From assembly GCA_964614535.1 (NCBI GenBank), contig CAZTOZ010000067.1:1-64000 (forward strand): a DNA stretch of 64,000 nucleotides, given 5' to 3'. The translations under genes were made by a program, and so were the position numbers. Of this stretch, positions 16,629 through 26,081 are shown piece after piece (within the stretch, counting starts at the first letter, position 1; the number at the start of each line of letters is the position of its first letter). Source of the DNA: JALSHZ01 sp964614535. Lineage in GTDB: Bacteria; Pseudomonadota; Gammaproteobacteria; UWMA-0217. The notes beneath the pieces were generated by a model. The model was not told where the DNA came from. It saw only the letters and a program-made list of their open reading frames with translations, and did not search any database.

Positions 16629-18416
16629 TCATGCCATGCCGGGCCCGAACCAGACCCAGAGCTTGAAGCGGAACCAGTCGATGCTGCGGCGCAGCATCGT
16701 CCACAGCAGCGAGCGTTCGCCGGCGTCGATGCGGGCCACGCCCACCATTCCGGGGCGCAACAGCGCGGTGTCGTTGTCGACGATGCGGGCCTCGGCCGGA
16801 AAGACGTTGGCGCCGTCGCGTACCTGCGCCATCGGTGTGATGCGGCGGATCTCGATCGCCACCGGCCGCTGCGGATTGGCGGTCAGCGTCAGCTGCCCCG
16901 GCTGGCCGGAGGCGGCGAAGCGGATGTCGCGTTCGTCGATATCGACGATGACCCGGTAGTCGTCGCGTGGCGCCAGCGTCATCAGCCGGTCGCCCTCGTT
17001 CACCGGCGAACCCAGCGCCTGGGTGAGATCGCCATCGATGACGATGGCATCGAAGGGCGCGGTCAGGCGCACCTTCTCCAGCTGCTGTTGCACCAGCGCC
17101 AGCCGGGCCTTCGCCTCCTCGATCTGTGCCAGCACCACCGACAGCTCGCCACGGTCGCGGCTCGCCAGCGCCCCGCCGTAGGCGCTGCGCAGCTGGGCGA
17201 TCTCGCCTTCCAGCCTGCGCTTCTCCAGTTGCAGCGCGTCGTCCTCCAGCGCCAGCAGCGGATCGCCCTTTTTCACCTCGTCGCCGGGGCGCACATGGAC
17301 GGCCTCGATGAAGCCGTCCGCCGGCGCGCTGATGATGCGTTGCACCGCGCCCTCCACCTGGGCGTTGGCATTGAGCTGGAACGGCACCGTGATGGTGGCG
17401 GCGCCGCCGATCACCAGCAGCAGCGTCAGCGGCACCACCTTGTAGAGCAGGTCGCCCCGGCTGAACAGCTTGCGGCCCAGCGCCTTCAGCCCGTGCCAGT
17501 TGCGGCTGAAGAAGCCGCGGCTCACCTCGTACTGCATTTTCAACAGGGGTGCCAGGAAGCTGCCGAGATGCTCGCACAACGCCACCTCGCGGTGGCTGAA
17601 CACCCGCTCGGCCGGACGCTCCAGCAGCAGGGCGCCGACGGCTTCCCCCTGGGTGAACAGCGGCACGGTGCAGATGGCGCCCCCCTTGTGCTGCTCGGCG
17701 AGCTGGCGATGGAGCAGGTGGATCCGCGTGGCCTGGCCGGCTGGCGGCGGGAATTCCACCGTCGCCCGCTGGTCGATGGCTTCATCCATCGCGGCGGTCA
17801 GCGCCTCCACCAGCGCCTGACGTGGCTTGTGTTCGGCGCTGTTGGACAGCCCGGCCAGCCGGGTCTGCCGCCCTTCGCGGTAGCCGAGGCTGACGCGATC
17901 GCAGCGCAGCAGCGTCGCGATCTCGGTGGTGAGCACGGTGGCCAGTGACTTGAAGTTTTCCTGCGACAGGGCGGTGGCCAGCAGGCGCGTCAGGGTCTGC
18001 AGCTCGCCGTCGTCGGCCGGCGCGTCGTCGTCCACCTCTTTGCGGAACAGCGACGGCAGGGAGGCCAGACTCTGCCGGAGCGCATCGATCACGTGCTGGC
18101 TGTGGGCCGGGTCCTTGCTGGTGAAGCTGACGGCCAGGGACCAGATGGCGTCGTCGCCGACGTTGACGGGCAGGGCGGCGATGGCCGCCTCGTCGGGATG
18201 GTCGTGATCGCCGGGATCCTTTTGCACCAGGGAGCGGCGATGGGTCAGCGACAGTTGCGCCGCTTTCAACAGTTGTGCCAGCCGGGGCGCCTTCTCCGGC
18301 CAGTGGACGATGGCGCGCTGGCCGCTGCCAGTGGTCAGATGCAGCAGCCCCGAGCGCACCCCCGGTATCCGGGCGCACTGCGCTTCGAGCCATTGATAGA
18401 GGATTGCGTCTGACAT
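16629..18416 (-). CDS. GAF-domain HlyD-type membrane protein
   Basis: The 595-residue protein has a cytoplasmic N-terminal half with a GAF-like sensory domain (~150-290, including CDRVSLGYREGRQTRLAGLS and GAICTVPLFTQGEAVGALLLE). One membrane span (~326-347) follows, then a periplasmic lipoyl half (IISAPADGFIEAVHVRPGDEV), a helical hairpin and the second lipoyl half (VRLTAPFDAIVIDGD) with a beta-barrel. GAF domains bind small ligands, so this joins an intracellular sensor to an export adaptor. It is the first gene of the leftward cluster; its start faces the divergent gene at 18749. Confidence 0.87.
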   Translation of the reverse strand: MSDAILYQWLEAQCARIPGVRSGLLHLTTGSGQRAIVHWPEKAPRLAQLLKAAQLSLTHRRSLVQKDPGDHDHPDEAAIAALPVNVGDDAIWSLAVSFTSKDPAHSQHVIDALRQSLASLPSLFRKEVDDDAPADDGELQTLTRLLATALSQENFKSLATVLTTEIATLLRCDRVSLGYREGRQTRLAGLSNSAEHKPRQALVEALTAAMDEAIDQRATVEFPPPAGQATRIHLLHRQLAEQHKGGAICTVPLFTQGEAVGALLLERPAERVFSHREVALCEHLGSFLAPLLKMQYEVSRGFFSRNWHGLKALGRKLFSRGDLLYKVVPLTLLLVIGGAATITVPFQLNANAQVEGAVQRIISAPADGFIEAVHVRPGDEVKKGDPLLALEDDALQLEKRRLEGEIAQLRSAYGGALASRDRGELSVVLAQIEEAKARLALVQQQLEKVRLTAPFDAIVIDGDLTQALGSPVNEGDRLMTLAPRDDYRVIVDIDERDIRFAASGQPGQLTLTANPQRPVAIEIRRITPMAQVRDGANVFPAEARIVDNDTALLRPGMVGVARIDAGERSLLWTMLRRSIDWFRFKLWVWFGPGMA

Positions 18417-18748
18417 CCCTGCGTTGGTTCCCGTGGGTCCTTTTGTTGTCGTTTGCGGTCGGGGGCGTGACCTGCAGAGAGGCTATCGTCCGCCACCACG
18501 GGAACTTGAGGGCGCAATCGGCAGAACCGGCGTTCCCGATGCCTGCTTCGGGACGAGACGGCCGGTTTTGGAGACCGGTGGAGGGGGCTTCCCCCATGGC
18601 CGGGCGTGAATTGGACTGCCGCGACAGGACTGATACGATACGCAATCCTCTAATATACTAATAGGTGCCCCGAGCGGTTCGGCGGCGCCCCGATACTGGC
18701 AGGCCGTTGAATACGATAGCGACACTCAGGAGGGTACTTCCCGGCACG
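18417..18748. other. Divergent intergenic region, exporter cluster versus secreted protein
   Basis: This stretch separates the leftward GAF-HlyD gene from the rightward secreted protein. I see no convincing gene. An AT-rich patch with TATACT at 18654-18659 could be a -10 box for the rightward gene, but no acceptable -35 lies at the right distance. An AGGAGG at 18728-18733 may be the ribosome site of the gene starting at 18749. Confidence 0.4.
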
Positions 18749-19675
18749 GTGATTCTCTCGTCATGGCGCGGCGCGTGCGGAGCCGCCTCGTGCAAGCGCT
18801 ACCCAGTGGTTCGGGCAGGGCGGCGACGCGCGGTGTCGGCGCTGCCTGCGATCCTCGCTGCGCTGCTGTTGTCGATGCTGCTGACGCTGTCGCCGGCCGG
18901 CACGGCGCAGGCCCAGCCCCGCGTCTACCTCTATACCGGCAACAATGCGATGGCCAAGATGATGCTGGACTTCATGGAGGTGATGGGCTTCATCCACCGG
19001 CTGCCGGACCGCTATGCCGCCCGCTATCTCTCCCGCTACCGTGGCTGGGGCGGCTTTCCGACCAGCAGTCTCTGGGGGCTCTCCCCCTATACCGGCTTTT
19101 CGTCGCTGGCGGCCCCGCTGGCGATGAGCTCGATGCTCTCCCAGCCGGGCATGGGCGCCTGGCCCGGGGGGAGCGGCCTGGATACGATGCCGTGGCGCGG
19201 CGCGCTCGATGGCTGGCCGTATGGTGATGCCGCCGGTGTGTCGTCGCTTGGCCGGGTGCCGGCGCAGGGGCAGGTACAGATGTCGGTGGAGGAGTTGCAG
19301 CGCCTGCTCGACAGCCGCGACCGGCGTGACGGCGATGACGATGCCGAGCCGAAACGCCTTCGTGGCGGCGCCGGGTTCGGCCGTGCCGTTGGCAGTGGCG
19401 CCGCGACGGCCGGCGACGACGGGCTCACCGGCCTGTGGATGGGCAGGAACGGCGATATTCTCACCATCACCGGCAATCGCTTCATCTGGACCGATCCCAA
19501 GGGCCGGATCACCAAGGGCAGCTTCCGTCTCGATGGCGGCACCATGCTGGTGCAGGCCGAGGGGGCCGCGCTGCCGGCCCGTTACCGGATCGAGCAGCGC
19601 GGCGACCGGCTGATCGCCACCAACAAGGCCGGATTCCGCTACGAGTTCAGGCGCTCCCGCGCCAAGGCGCGTTGA
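18749..19675 (+). CDS. Secreted protein of unknown function
   Basis: I do not recognise the family. The protein has an Arg-rich N region and a long hydrophobic core (ALPAILAALLLSMLLTLSPAGTAQA), so it should be exported. A Gly/Trp/Tyr/Ser-rich central part with low complexity (~60-150) follows, then a C-terminal ~70-residue beta-rich domain (GLWMGRNGDILTITGNRFIWTD onward) that looks like a small lipocalin-style or DUF barrel. The start is uncertain: GTG 18749 has AGGAGG 15 nt upstream, while GTG 18806 would give a more normal signal peptide. It is divergent from the exporter cluster and faces the outer-membrane protein gene, so it may be a component or cargo. Confidence 0.65.
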   Translation: MILSSWRGACGAASCKRYPVVRAGRRRAVSALPAILAALLLSMLLTLSPAGTAQAQPRVYLYTGNNAMAKMMLDFMEVMGFIHRLPDRYAARYLSRYRGWGGFPTSSLWGLSPYTGFSSLAAPLAMSSMLSQPGMGAWPGGSGLDTMPWRGALDGWPYGDAAGVSSLGRVPAQGQVQMSVEELQRLLDSRDRRDGDDDAEPKRLRGGAGFGRAVGSGAATAGDDGLTGLWMGRNGDILTITGNRFIWTDPKGRITKGSFRLDGGTMLVQAEGAALPARYRIEQRGDRLIATNKAGFRYEFRRSRAKAR

Positions 19676-19697
19676 CGCGGCGCGCCGGCCCTTCCCG

Positions 19698-20867
19698 CTA
19701 CTTCAGGCGGTAACGCACGCCGACGAAGGTGGAGACATCGACGTCGTCGTTGCCGTTGCCGTCGATGTCGTCCTCGTAGTCGTTCACCGCCACCGTCGCA
19801 TCGACGCTGATGATATTGGTCAGATAGTAGCGGAAGGTGCTCGACAGCGTGTTGCTCAGCGTATCGGTGCCGCCGTCGCCCGCCTTGTCGTACTGGATCT
19901 TCCAGCGGTTGACCCAGTCGATGCGGTCGGAGAGCTCGTAGGAGTAGCTCATGTTGTTGCTGACGATGTGGCCGGTGTCGCCGTCGAGGATGGCGGAGTA
20001 GCGCAGCACGTTGATGAACTGGCCGCGATAGCCGTAGGGCTTGGCGTACTCGAACTCGGCGTCGAGCGACGGATCGCCGCTGTTGCCGTCATAGTCCTGC
20101 ACCACCAGGCCCACGCCGCCGCGCACCAGCCAGCCATGCTTGCGCACGCTGATCGGCTCGTCGAACAGCACCCGGTCCATGTGCAGCGTGCCGGCCGCGC
20201 CCAGCTTGCCGCCCTTGAGCACCCCTTCCAGCCGCAGCAGCTCTTCCATGGCGATGAACCAGTAGGCCTTGTACTCCTGGTCGCCGTAGCGGCTGCGGAA
20301 CTCCTGCTGCTTGTCGACGATCCGTGCCAGCGCGATATAGGTGGCCGGGCTGATCTCGCCGGTGATCAGTCCATGCTCGCGCAGCTCCTCTTCGAACCGC
20401 AGCACCTTGGCCAGCGGCGTGGCGTTGATGACGCGGCCGTAGCCGACCCCGGCGCCGACCTTGGTGTAGACGTCGTCCTTGTCGTCCTGATAGCCCAGCG
20501 TGGCCGAGCCGTACCAGAAGGTCTTGTCCTTCTCGTTGAAATAGGTATCGACGGTGGCATTGGCGTTGGCCTGGGTGGCGTCGATCGACCGGTCGCCGTC
20601 GTTGGGCCCGCGGGAGACGTTGCTGTTGCCGTCCAGCTCCACCTTCCAGACGCGCATCAGCGAGCTGTAGTTGTTCAGATAGTTGGCATCCAGGTTGAGG
20701 TTGTAGCTGAGCTGGTCCTGGTTGCCTGATTTGGTGTTGAACTGGCCGAGGACGAAAGCCTCCTCCCAATGACTCTCCGGGTCGAGGTAGTCGGTCAGTT
20801 CGATGGCGCCGGCCGGCAGCGACAGCGCGGTGGCGATGGCGGCGGTAAGCGGGACGATTCTTTTCAT
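19698..20867 (-). CDS. Outer-membrane beta-barrel protein, function unknown
   Basis: The 389-residue protein starts at ATG 20867 with AAGGAG 9 nt upstream. It has a signal peptide (MKRIVPLTAAIATALSLPAGA) followed by many alternating amphipathic strands rich in Tyr, Asn, Asp and Gly (for example TFWYGSATLGYQDD and YRGQFINVLRYSAIL), and ends in GVRYRLK, an outer-membrane barrel pattern. An unusual helical, charged insert (~140-215, including VLRFEEELREHGL) sits in the middle. It loosely resembles salt-induced YdiY/DUF481-type porins, but I cannot assign it. It could be the outer-membrane element of the neighbouring exporter, although classical TolC features are absent. Confidence 0.72.
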   Translation of the reverse strand: MKRIVPLTAAIATALSLPAGAIELTDYLDPESHWEEAFVLGQFNTKSGNQDQLSYNLNLDANYLNNYSSLMRVWKVELDGNSNVSRGPNDGDRSIDATQANANATVDTYFNEKDKTFWYGSATLGYQDDKDDVYTKVGAGVGYGRVINATPLAKVLRFEEELREHGLITGEISPATYIALARIVDKQQEFRSRYGDQEYKAYWFIAMEELLRLEGVLKGGKLGAAGTLHMDRVLFDEPISVRKHGWLVRGGVGLVVQDYDGNSGDPSLDAEFEYAKPYGYRGQFINVLRYSAILDGDTGHIVSNNMSYSYELSDRIDWVNRWKIQYDKAGDGGTDTLSNTLSSTFRYYLTNIISVDATVAVNDYEDDIDGNGNDDVDVSTFVGVRYRLK

Positions 20868-21130
20868 CTGCAATGACTCCTTGTTGTGATGTCGGTCTCG
20901 TGACGGGTAGGGAGTGTAGTGCATCCGTCGTCGATGGGGTTAGCGGGGGATGACACCGCGGCCGCCGCAACGGCGCCACGCCGGCCGCTGGTCACGCCGG
21001 TGGGGCGGCATGGAATTGGCGGTTTTTCAATGGCTTGTGTCGCCCGATGCCGGAGCGGGCGGGTGCGTATGGAGTGGATCGGACCCACCGTCGCCTGAAC
21101 ATTGTTGACAATGCGAGCCGGGGCCGCGGG

Positions 21131-24100
21131 TCAATGTTCGATCTCGTAGATCAGATCGATGGCCTGGCGCTTGTCGCTGGATTCGGCCTGCAGCTTCAGA
21201 TAGCGGTTGAGCTTGTAACGGATCGACAGCACGCTGGCCTCTTCGAAGAGGCTGGTGGTGTACTCCAGATAGAAACGCGGTGACAGGTACTTGCCGATCA
21301 CCAGCGCGCTCTGCTGTAGCTCCTCGCCGGGCTGGATGGCCAGCACGTCGAGCCCGGCGCGGCGGCGCAGATCGTCGACCAGGGTGGCGCTGCCCTTGAG
21401 GCCGAGACGGGCGACGGCGGTCAGCAGCATGTCGGAGTCGGCCGCGCTGGTGGCGCCCAGCGGCTTGCCGGTGATCAGATAGGCCAGCGCATTGGTCTCG
21501 TCCATCACCGGATCGGAAAAGATGCGGCTCTCCGGCTGTTGGATCGAGCCGCGGATCTCCAGCCCCGTGGTGATCCCCTCGGCCTTGCGCACCGCGCGCA
21601 GGTTCAGCCCCGGTGAGTTGAACGGACCGTTCCAGTAGAGCTCGCCGCGCTCGATCTCCAGCTTCTGCCCCAGCGCCTCGTAGTGCCCCTCGGCCACCTT
21701 CAGCGAGCCGTCGCCGGAGATGGCCTGATCCGGCGATTCGGTGATGACCAGCTTGCCGGCCAGACGGGCATCGAGGCCGAAACCGCGCAGACGTACCGCC
21801 TTGCCCAGCCGCAGCACGATCCGGCTGTAGACTTGCAGACGGCTCTGCTCGGTTCGGGTGTCGGCGTCGAGGAAATAGACGTCCGCCGATGGGGTGATCG
21901 CCGTTTCGGGCAGACGCTTCAGACGGATCTCGGCCTTTGGCACGAACAGCTCGCCGTTCACCTCGATGCGCCGTGGCCGCGCCACCAGCCGCAGCTCGGG
22001 CGAGACCCACACCCTGGCCATCGGCAGGTCGGCGGCCTGGAAGTCGTTGCCGCGCAGTGCCAACGTGGCCTGCCACGTTTTCGACGACGGCCAGCCGGCC
22101 TCGCCGTCGAGACGGATCGAGCCGCCGCCGGCGTGCAGCTCCCCCCGGATCGTGGCCGAGCGGCCATCCCGGGTGGTGGCCTCCACCGAGATCCCGGTCA
22201 CGCGGATGCCGGCGGCCGGCAGGCGCACGGCGGCATCACGCAGCGCCACGGTGCCGTCGATCGTCGGTTGCCGCAGCGTGCCGCCGATGGCGGCCTTCAG
22301 CGTGACATGGCCGCTCGGGTCCATCAGCCCCTCGGAGACCGCCTCGATCCATTTCAGGCGGTCGAAGCGCCCCTCGACATGGCCGCCGATCCCCCCGTCG
22401 GCCGGGGTGAACAGCAGCCGGGCCGTCAGCCGGTTGGCGGCGTCGAGTGTCAGCCCGGCGTCGGCCTCGAGCCGCTCGAAGTCGCCACCGAGATCGATCC
22501 GCGCCGTCACGGTGTCGTCGAGGTACTTCGTCAACGGCAGCCAGCGCGCCAGACGCTTCAGCGGAAAGCGTTGCAGCCGCGCCGAGGCGGCCACCGGCCG
22601 TGCCGGCGCCAGCCGGGCATCGAGGCAGAGGCGCGCCTGCCCGTCGCTCAGACAGGTGGTCTGCAGGTCGAGACTGCGGCGCCCGATGGCGATGGCCGAT
22701 GCCTGTTGCTGACGGTATGCCGGCAGATCGAAGAGGTGCAGCCGCAGCCCTTCGAGGTGGCCCGACCAGCGCTGCGCCGTGGCGTCGTAGTGGCCGTCGA
22801 GTCGTAGCGAGGCCCGCAGCCGGGGCGGGTCACGCAGTTCCACGGTCGCGCGCTGGTGGTCCTCCGCCAACTCGCCGCGCAGCCGCAGCTCGTCGATGCG
22901 CAACCCACCCCGGGCGAGGCCGCTGGCGGTCAGCTCGTAACGGGCCTGGCGCGCCTGGCCGGTGGTCCGCAGCGATGCCCGCAGCCGCTGCAACGACAGG
23001 TCGCGCCAGCGCAGCGCCGAGGCGCTGAGATCGACCCGCCCGCGGGGAGCCTCCCAGCGGCCATCGAGGCGGCCATCACCGGCGATGCTGCCCGACAGCC
23101 CGGGCACCAGGGCCGCCAGTTTCGGCATGTCGATGGAGAAGACCAGCCCGTCGGCCGCCTGGCGGTCGATGGCGCCGGAGAACTTCAGCACGTTGGGTCC
23201 CATCACCAGCCGTCCCTGGCGGAAGTGGAGCCGTGCCCGCCGCAGCTCGGCGTCGGCCTCGATCTGGAAGCGGTAGTCCTGGATGTCGCCGAGTATCGCC
23301 AGCTGGGTGTCGAGCCGGCCGTCGGCGAATTTCGCCTGGCCGCCGAAATGGACGCGGCCGCGGTAGTAGGGGTCGATCGTCCCGGGGTCGATGCCGCTGC
23401 CGCTGAACGACGCCTCGGCGCGGAGGCCGTCGCGCCAGCGCAGAGTGCCGTTGGCGGTGAGCGTGCCGCCCATCGTCACCGCGTCGAGTTGGCCGATCGA
23501 CAGCGAGCCGAGATCGCCGGTGCCGCTGAGCCGGATCGTGGCCGGTGGGCGGCGGCCCTGGGCCGTGGTCTCGATCTCGGCGTCGAGACGGTAGTCCTGC
23601 AGACGGCCGTCGAGCCGGGCCGTGACGCGGTTGCCGTCGGTGTCGCTGGCGTGTAGCTCGAGGTGCGCCTCGGGAGGCGCCGTGAAGGCGACATCTCCTT
23701 GCGCGGCGATGTCGATGTCGGCGAGGCGCAGCGACAGCGCGTCGATCGTCAGCCGGTCGCGGTGAAACCGTGCCGCCAGCCGGATGGTGTCGATCATGGT
23801 TTGCCGGCCGGCCGCCGTCTCGACGATGAGCCGGCCGATCCGCAGTTCGTCGATCCGCGCATCGAATGGCAGCGTCAGCGTCGGCAGCTCCGCCGCTTTT
23901 CCGCCGGCCCGGCCCTTGGCCGGCAGCCGCCAGTGGAGGGTGTCGATCCGCAATCGCCGGATCCGCAGACGCCGCTCGGCCAGCGGCGCCAGCCGGTAGT
24001 CGAGTTCGATGCCGTCGAGGACGATCCGCTGGCGGCCGTCGTCGATGGTGATGCGCCCGATTCTGGGCCGGTCGGCGAGACGCCCCTGAAACCCCTCCAC

Positions 24101-24247
24101 CTCGACCAGCCCCGGTTGCAGTGCCGTGGCCTGCGCGATCAGCCAGCGGCCGCCCGTCTCGCTGCCGATGGCCCAGACGGCGACCGCGAATGCCGCCACC
24201 GCGGCGAAGAACAGCAGCCAGTACAGTGGTGCGAACAGATGCCTCAC
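21131..24247 (-). CDS. tamB: Translocation and assembly module subunit TamB
   Basis: TamB is a very long inner-membrane-anchored periplasmic protein that works with TamA in outer-membrane protein or phospholipid traffic. This 1038-residue protein starts at GTG 24247, overlapping the tamA stop by 4 bp. It has an N-terminal membrane anchor (YWLLFFAAVAAFAVAVWAIG), then hundreds of residues of repetitive beta-helix-like strands. The conserved C-terminal DUF490 domain includes PESRIFSDPVMDETNALAYLITG, a late LSPRFYLEYTTSLFE motif and the terminal IYEIEH. The overlap indicates translational coupling with tamA. It is slightly shorter than E. coli TamB (~1259). Confidence 0.92.
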   Translation of the reverse strand: MRHLFAPLYWLLFFAAVAAFAVAVWAIGSETGGRWLIAQATALQPGLVEVEGFQGRLADRPRIGRITIDDGRQRIVLDGIELDYRLAPLAERRLRIRRLRIDTLHWRLPAKGRAGGKAAELPTLTLPFDARIDELRIGRLIVETAAGRQTMIDTIRLAARFHRDRLTIDALSLRLADIDIAAQGDVAFTAPPEAHLELHASDTDGNRVTARLDGRLQDYRLDAEIETTAQGRRPPATIRLSGTGDLGSLSIGQLDAVTMGGTLTANGTLRWRDGLRAEASFSGSGIDPGTIDPYYRGRVHFGGQAKFADGRLDTQLAILGDIQDYRFQIEADAELRRARLHFRQGRLVMGPNVLKFSGAIDRQAADGLVFSIDMPKLAALVPGLSGSIAGDGRLDGRWEAPRGRVDLSASALRWRDLSLQRLRASLRTTGQARQARYELTASGLARGGLRIDELRLRGELAEDHQRATVELRDPPRLRASLRLDGHYDATAQRWSGHLEGLRLHLFDLPAYRQQQASAIAIGRRSLDLQTTCLSDGQARLCLDARLAPARPVAASARLQRFPLKRLARWLPLTKYLDDTVTARIDLGGDFERLEADAGLTLDAANRLTARLLFTPADGGIGGHVEGRFDRLKWIEAVSEGLMDPSGHVTLKAAIGGTLRQPTIDGTVALRDAAVRLPAAGIRVTGISVEATTRDGRSATIRGELHAGGGSIRLDGEAGWPSSKTWQATLALRGNDFQAADLPMARVWVSPELRLVARPRRIEVNGELFVPKAEIRLKRLPETAITPSADVYFLDADTRTEQSRLQVYSRIVLRLGKAVRLRGFGLDARLAGKLVITESPDQAISGDGSLKVAEGHYEALGQKLEIERGELYWNGPFNSPGLNLRAVRKAEGITTGLEIRGSIQQPESRIFSDPVMDETNALAYLITGKPLGATSAADSDMLLTAVARLGLKGSATLVDDLRRRAGLDVLAIQPGEELQQSALVIGKYLSPRFYLEYTTSLFEEASVLSIRYKLNRYLKLQAESSDKRQAIDLIYEIEH

Positions 24248-26022
24248 AGATCCGGCCCCATGCTCAGATGCAGACGGTAGTCGCGGTCCGCGTCGAACGG
24301 AAAGGCGATGTCGATGCGGATCGGGCCGATGATCGAGTGGTAGCGGATGCCGAAGCCAGCGCTCTTGTGGATTTCGTAGTCGTCGAGGTTGTCGAAGGCG
24401 TTGCCGGCGTCGGCGAAGACGGCCAGCCCCCAGTCGTCGCGGATCGGATACTCCAGTTCGGCGCTGCCGGTCAGCAGATGGTGGCCGCCATTGACCTCGC
24501 CGTCGGCGTTGAGCGGGCCGAGGGTCTTGTAGCCGTAACCGCGGACGCTGGCATCGCCGCCGGCGTAGAAGCGCAGCGTGGCCGGGAGGCGGCCGAAGTC
24601 GCTGGTGCTGGTGGTGCCGAAATGGCCGCGCAGCAGGATGCGGGCGCGGTTCCACGGGCGCACCAGCTTGGCCTGGCCGGAGAGTTGCAGCATGTCGATG
24701 TCGGACAGCAGCCACGACTGGCGGCTGCCCTTGAGCCCCAGCGACAGCCGCCAGCCGGAGCGTGGATAGAGCGGGTCGTCGGCGACGGTCTTGCTCACCG
24801 CCAGCCCCGGAATCAGCAGTTGGGTGACCTCCTCGTCCTCGGCGGTGGTGAAGGTCTCGCGGTAGGAGCGCAGGCTGGCGGTACGCTTCCAGCCGTCACC
24901 GAGGGTGCGGGTGAAGAGCATGCCGTACTGGGTGGTGGTGCTGGTGCTGGTGTCGGTCTCCTGGGTCTGCGAGCCGAAGGAGAGATCGAGCCGGTGGGTG
25001 CCCAGATCGCCGAGTACGATGCCGTAGTTGAAGGTGGCATTGCGCTGGATCTGCGACCCGTCGATGCCGAGATCGTAACGGTGGCCGCGCCGGTTGAGAT
25101 AGCGGTTCGCGAACCCGAACGAGGCGCGCATGCCGGTGTCGGTGGAGTAGCCGATACCGAGGCGGTAGGCGTGACGGCGGCGTTCGGTGAGACGGATCGT
25201 CACCGGCACCCGCTGGTCGCGGGCGCGGTCGCGCAGCGGGATCACTTCCACCGACGAGAAATAGTTGCTGTCGTAGAGCACCTGCTGTTGGCGTGTCAGC
25301 GTGTTGCTGTCGAACGGGTCGCCATCGTGGATGACGAGGAACTTGCGCAGCAGTTTCTCGCCCAGCGTCCGGCTCTCGATCTCCACCTGGCCGAAGCGGT
25401 AGCGCGGTCCGCTGTCGAAATGGAGCTGGATCTCGGCCCGGTTGCGGCGTCGGTCGATGGCCAGACTGCGGCGCTTGAAAGCGGCGTCGAAGAATCCGTA
25501 GCGGCTGGCGAACAGCTCCAGATCGTTCTTGGCCTGTTCATAGTCGGCGTGATTGAGCGGGTGACCCGCCAGCGCGCGGATGCGCCGCGCCAGCGCATCG
25601 AAGCCGGGTAGAGTGGTGATCTCGCCGGTGACGCGCAGATCGACGCCGTGGACGATGGTGCGGGGCCCCTGGTCCACCGTCAGCCGCACCGACCAGCAAC
25701 CGTCGTCTTCGCCGATCCCGGCCTCGATGTGGGCGTGGTAGTAGCCGAGCGCCTCCAGCGCCTTTTTCGCCTTCTTGCGGGCCGAGCGCCGCAGATACTC
25801 CCGCAGCCACGGCGCCTCGTCGCAGCGGTAGGCCGACAGATCGACGAAGGCCTCGATGTTCTTGCGCGCCGTCTTGTCGGCGCCCTCGATCAGCAGCGTC
25901 GGCCGGGCGGCCAGCAGCAGCGTCGGCAGCAGAAGCAGCCCGAGCAGCGCGGCCACCAGGCGTGGCGGGGCAGGGAGACGGGGAGGGGGTCTGTGGTCGA
26001 TCCCGGAACGGTTGCTGGACAC
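24244..26022 (-). CDS. tamA: Translocation and assembly module protein TamA (Omp85 family)
   Basis: This is the outer-membrane partner of TamB. The 592-residue protein has an N-terminal signal segment (LVAALLGLLLLPTLLLA), three POTRA domains (~40-275) and a C-terminal 16-strand barrel with the Omp85 lid-lock motif VRGYGYKTLGP and a terminal strand ending in HLSMGPDL. The GxDxGNAFD-type signature appears as FADAGNAFDN. It is divergent from gloB and translationally coupled to tamB. Confidence 0.93.
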   Translation of the reverse strand: MSSNRSGIDHRPPPRLPAPPRLVAALLGLLLLPTLLLAARPTLLIEGADKTARKNIEAFVDLSAYRCDEAPWLREYLRRSARKKAKKALEALGYYHAHIEAGIGEDDGCWSVRLTVDQGPRTIVHGVDLRVTGEITTLPGFDALARRIRALAGHPLNHADYEQAKNDLELFASRYGFFDAAFKRRSLAIDRRRNRAEIQLHFDSGPRYRFGQVEIESRTLGEKLLRKFLVIHDGDPFDSNTLTRQQQVLYDSNYFSSVEVIPLRDRARDQRVPVTIRLTERRRHAYRLGIGYSTDTGMRASFGFANRYLNRRGHRYDLGIDGSQIQRNATFNYGIVLGDLGTHRLDLSFGSQTQETDTSTSTTTQYGMLFTRTLGDGWKRTASLRSYRETFTTAEDEEVTQLLIPGLAVSKTVADDPLYPRSGWRLSLGLKGSRQSWLLSDIDMLQLSGQAKLVRPWNRARILLRGHFGTTSTSDFGRLPATLRFYAGGDASVRGYGYKTLGPLNADGEVNGGHHLLTGSAELEYPIRDDWGLAVFADAGNAFDNLDDYEIHKSAGFGIRYHSIIGPIRIDIAFPFDADRDYRLHLSMGPDL

Positions 26023-26081
26023 TCGGTGGGTCGCGTATTGTGATGGACTGATCTCAGTTTAGCCTATTCCGGTCGCATGCC

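Noticed and set aside
18665..18748. GTG at 18665 as start of the secreted protein
   Set aside because: It lies within ~6 bp of the putative -10 box, lacks a ribosome site and would put the signal peptide ~60 residues inside.
24248..24715. N-terminal extension of tamB into tamA
   Set aside because: The extra 156 codons are Arg/Pro-rich shadow of tamA; GTG 24247 puts the membrane anchor at the N terminus and overlaps the tamA stop by 4 bp.
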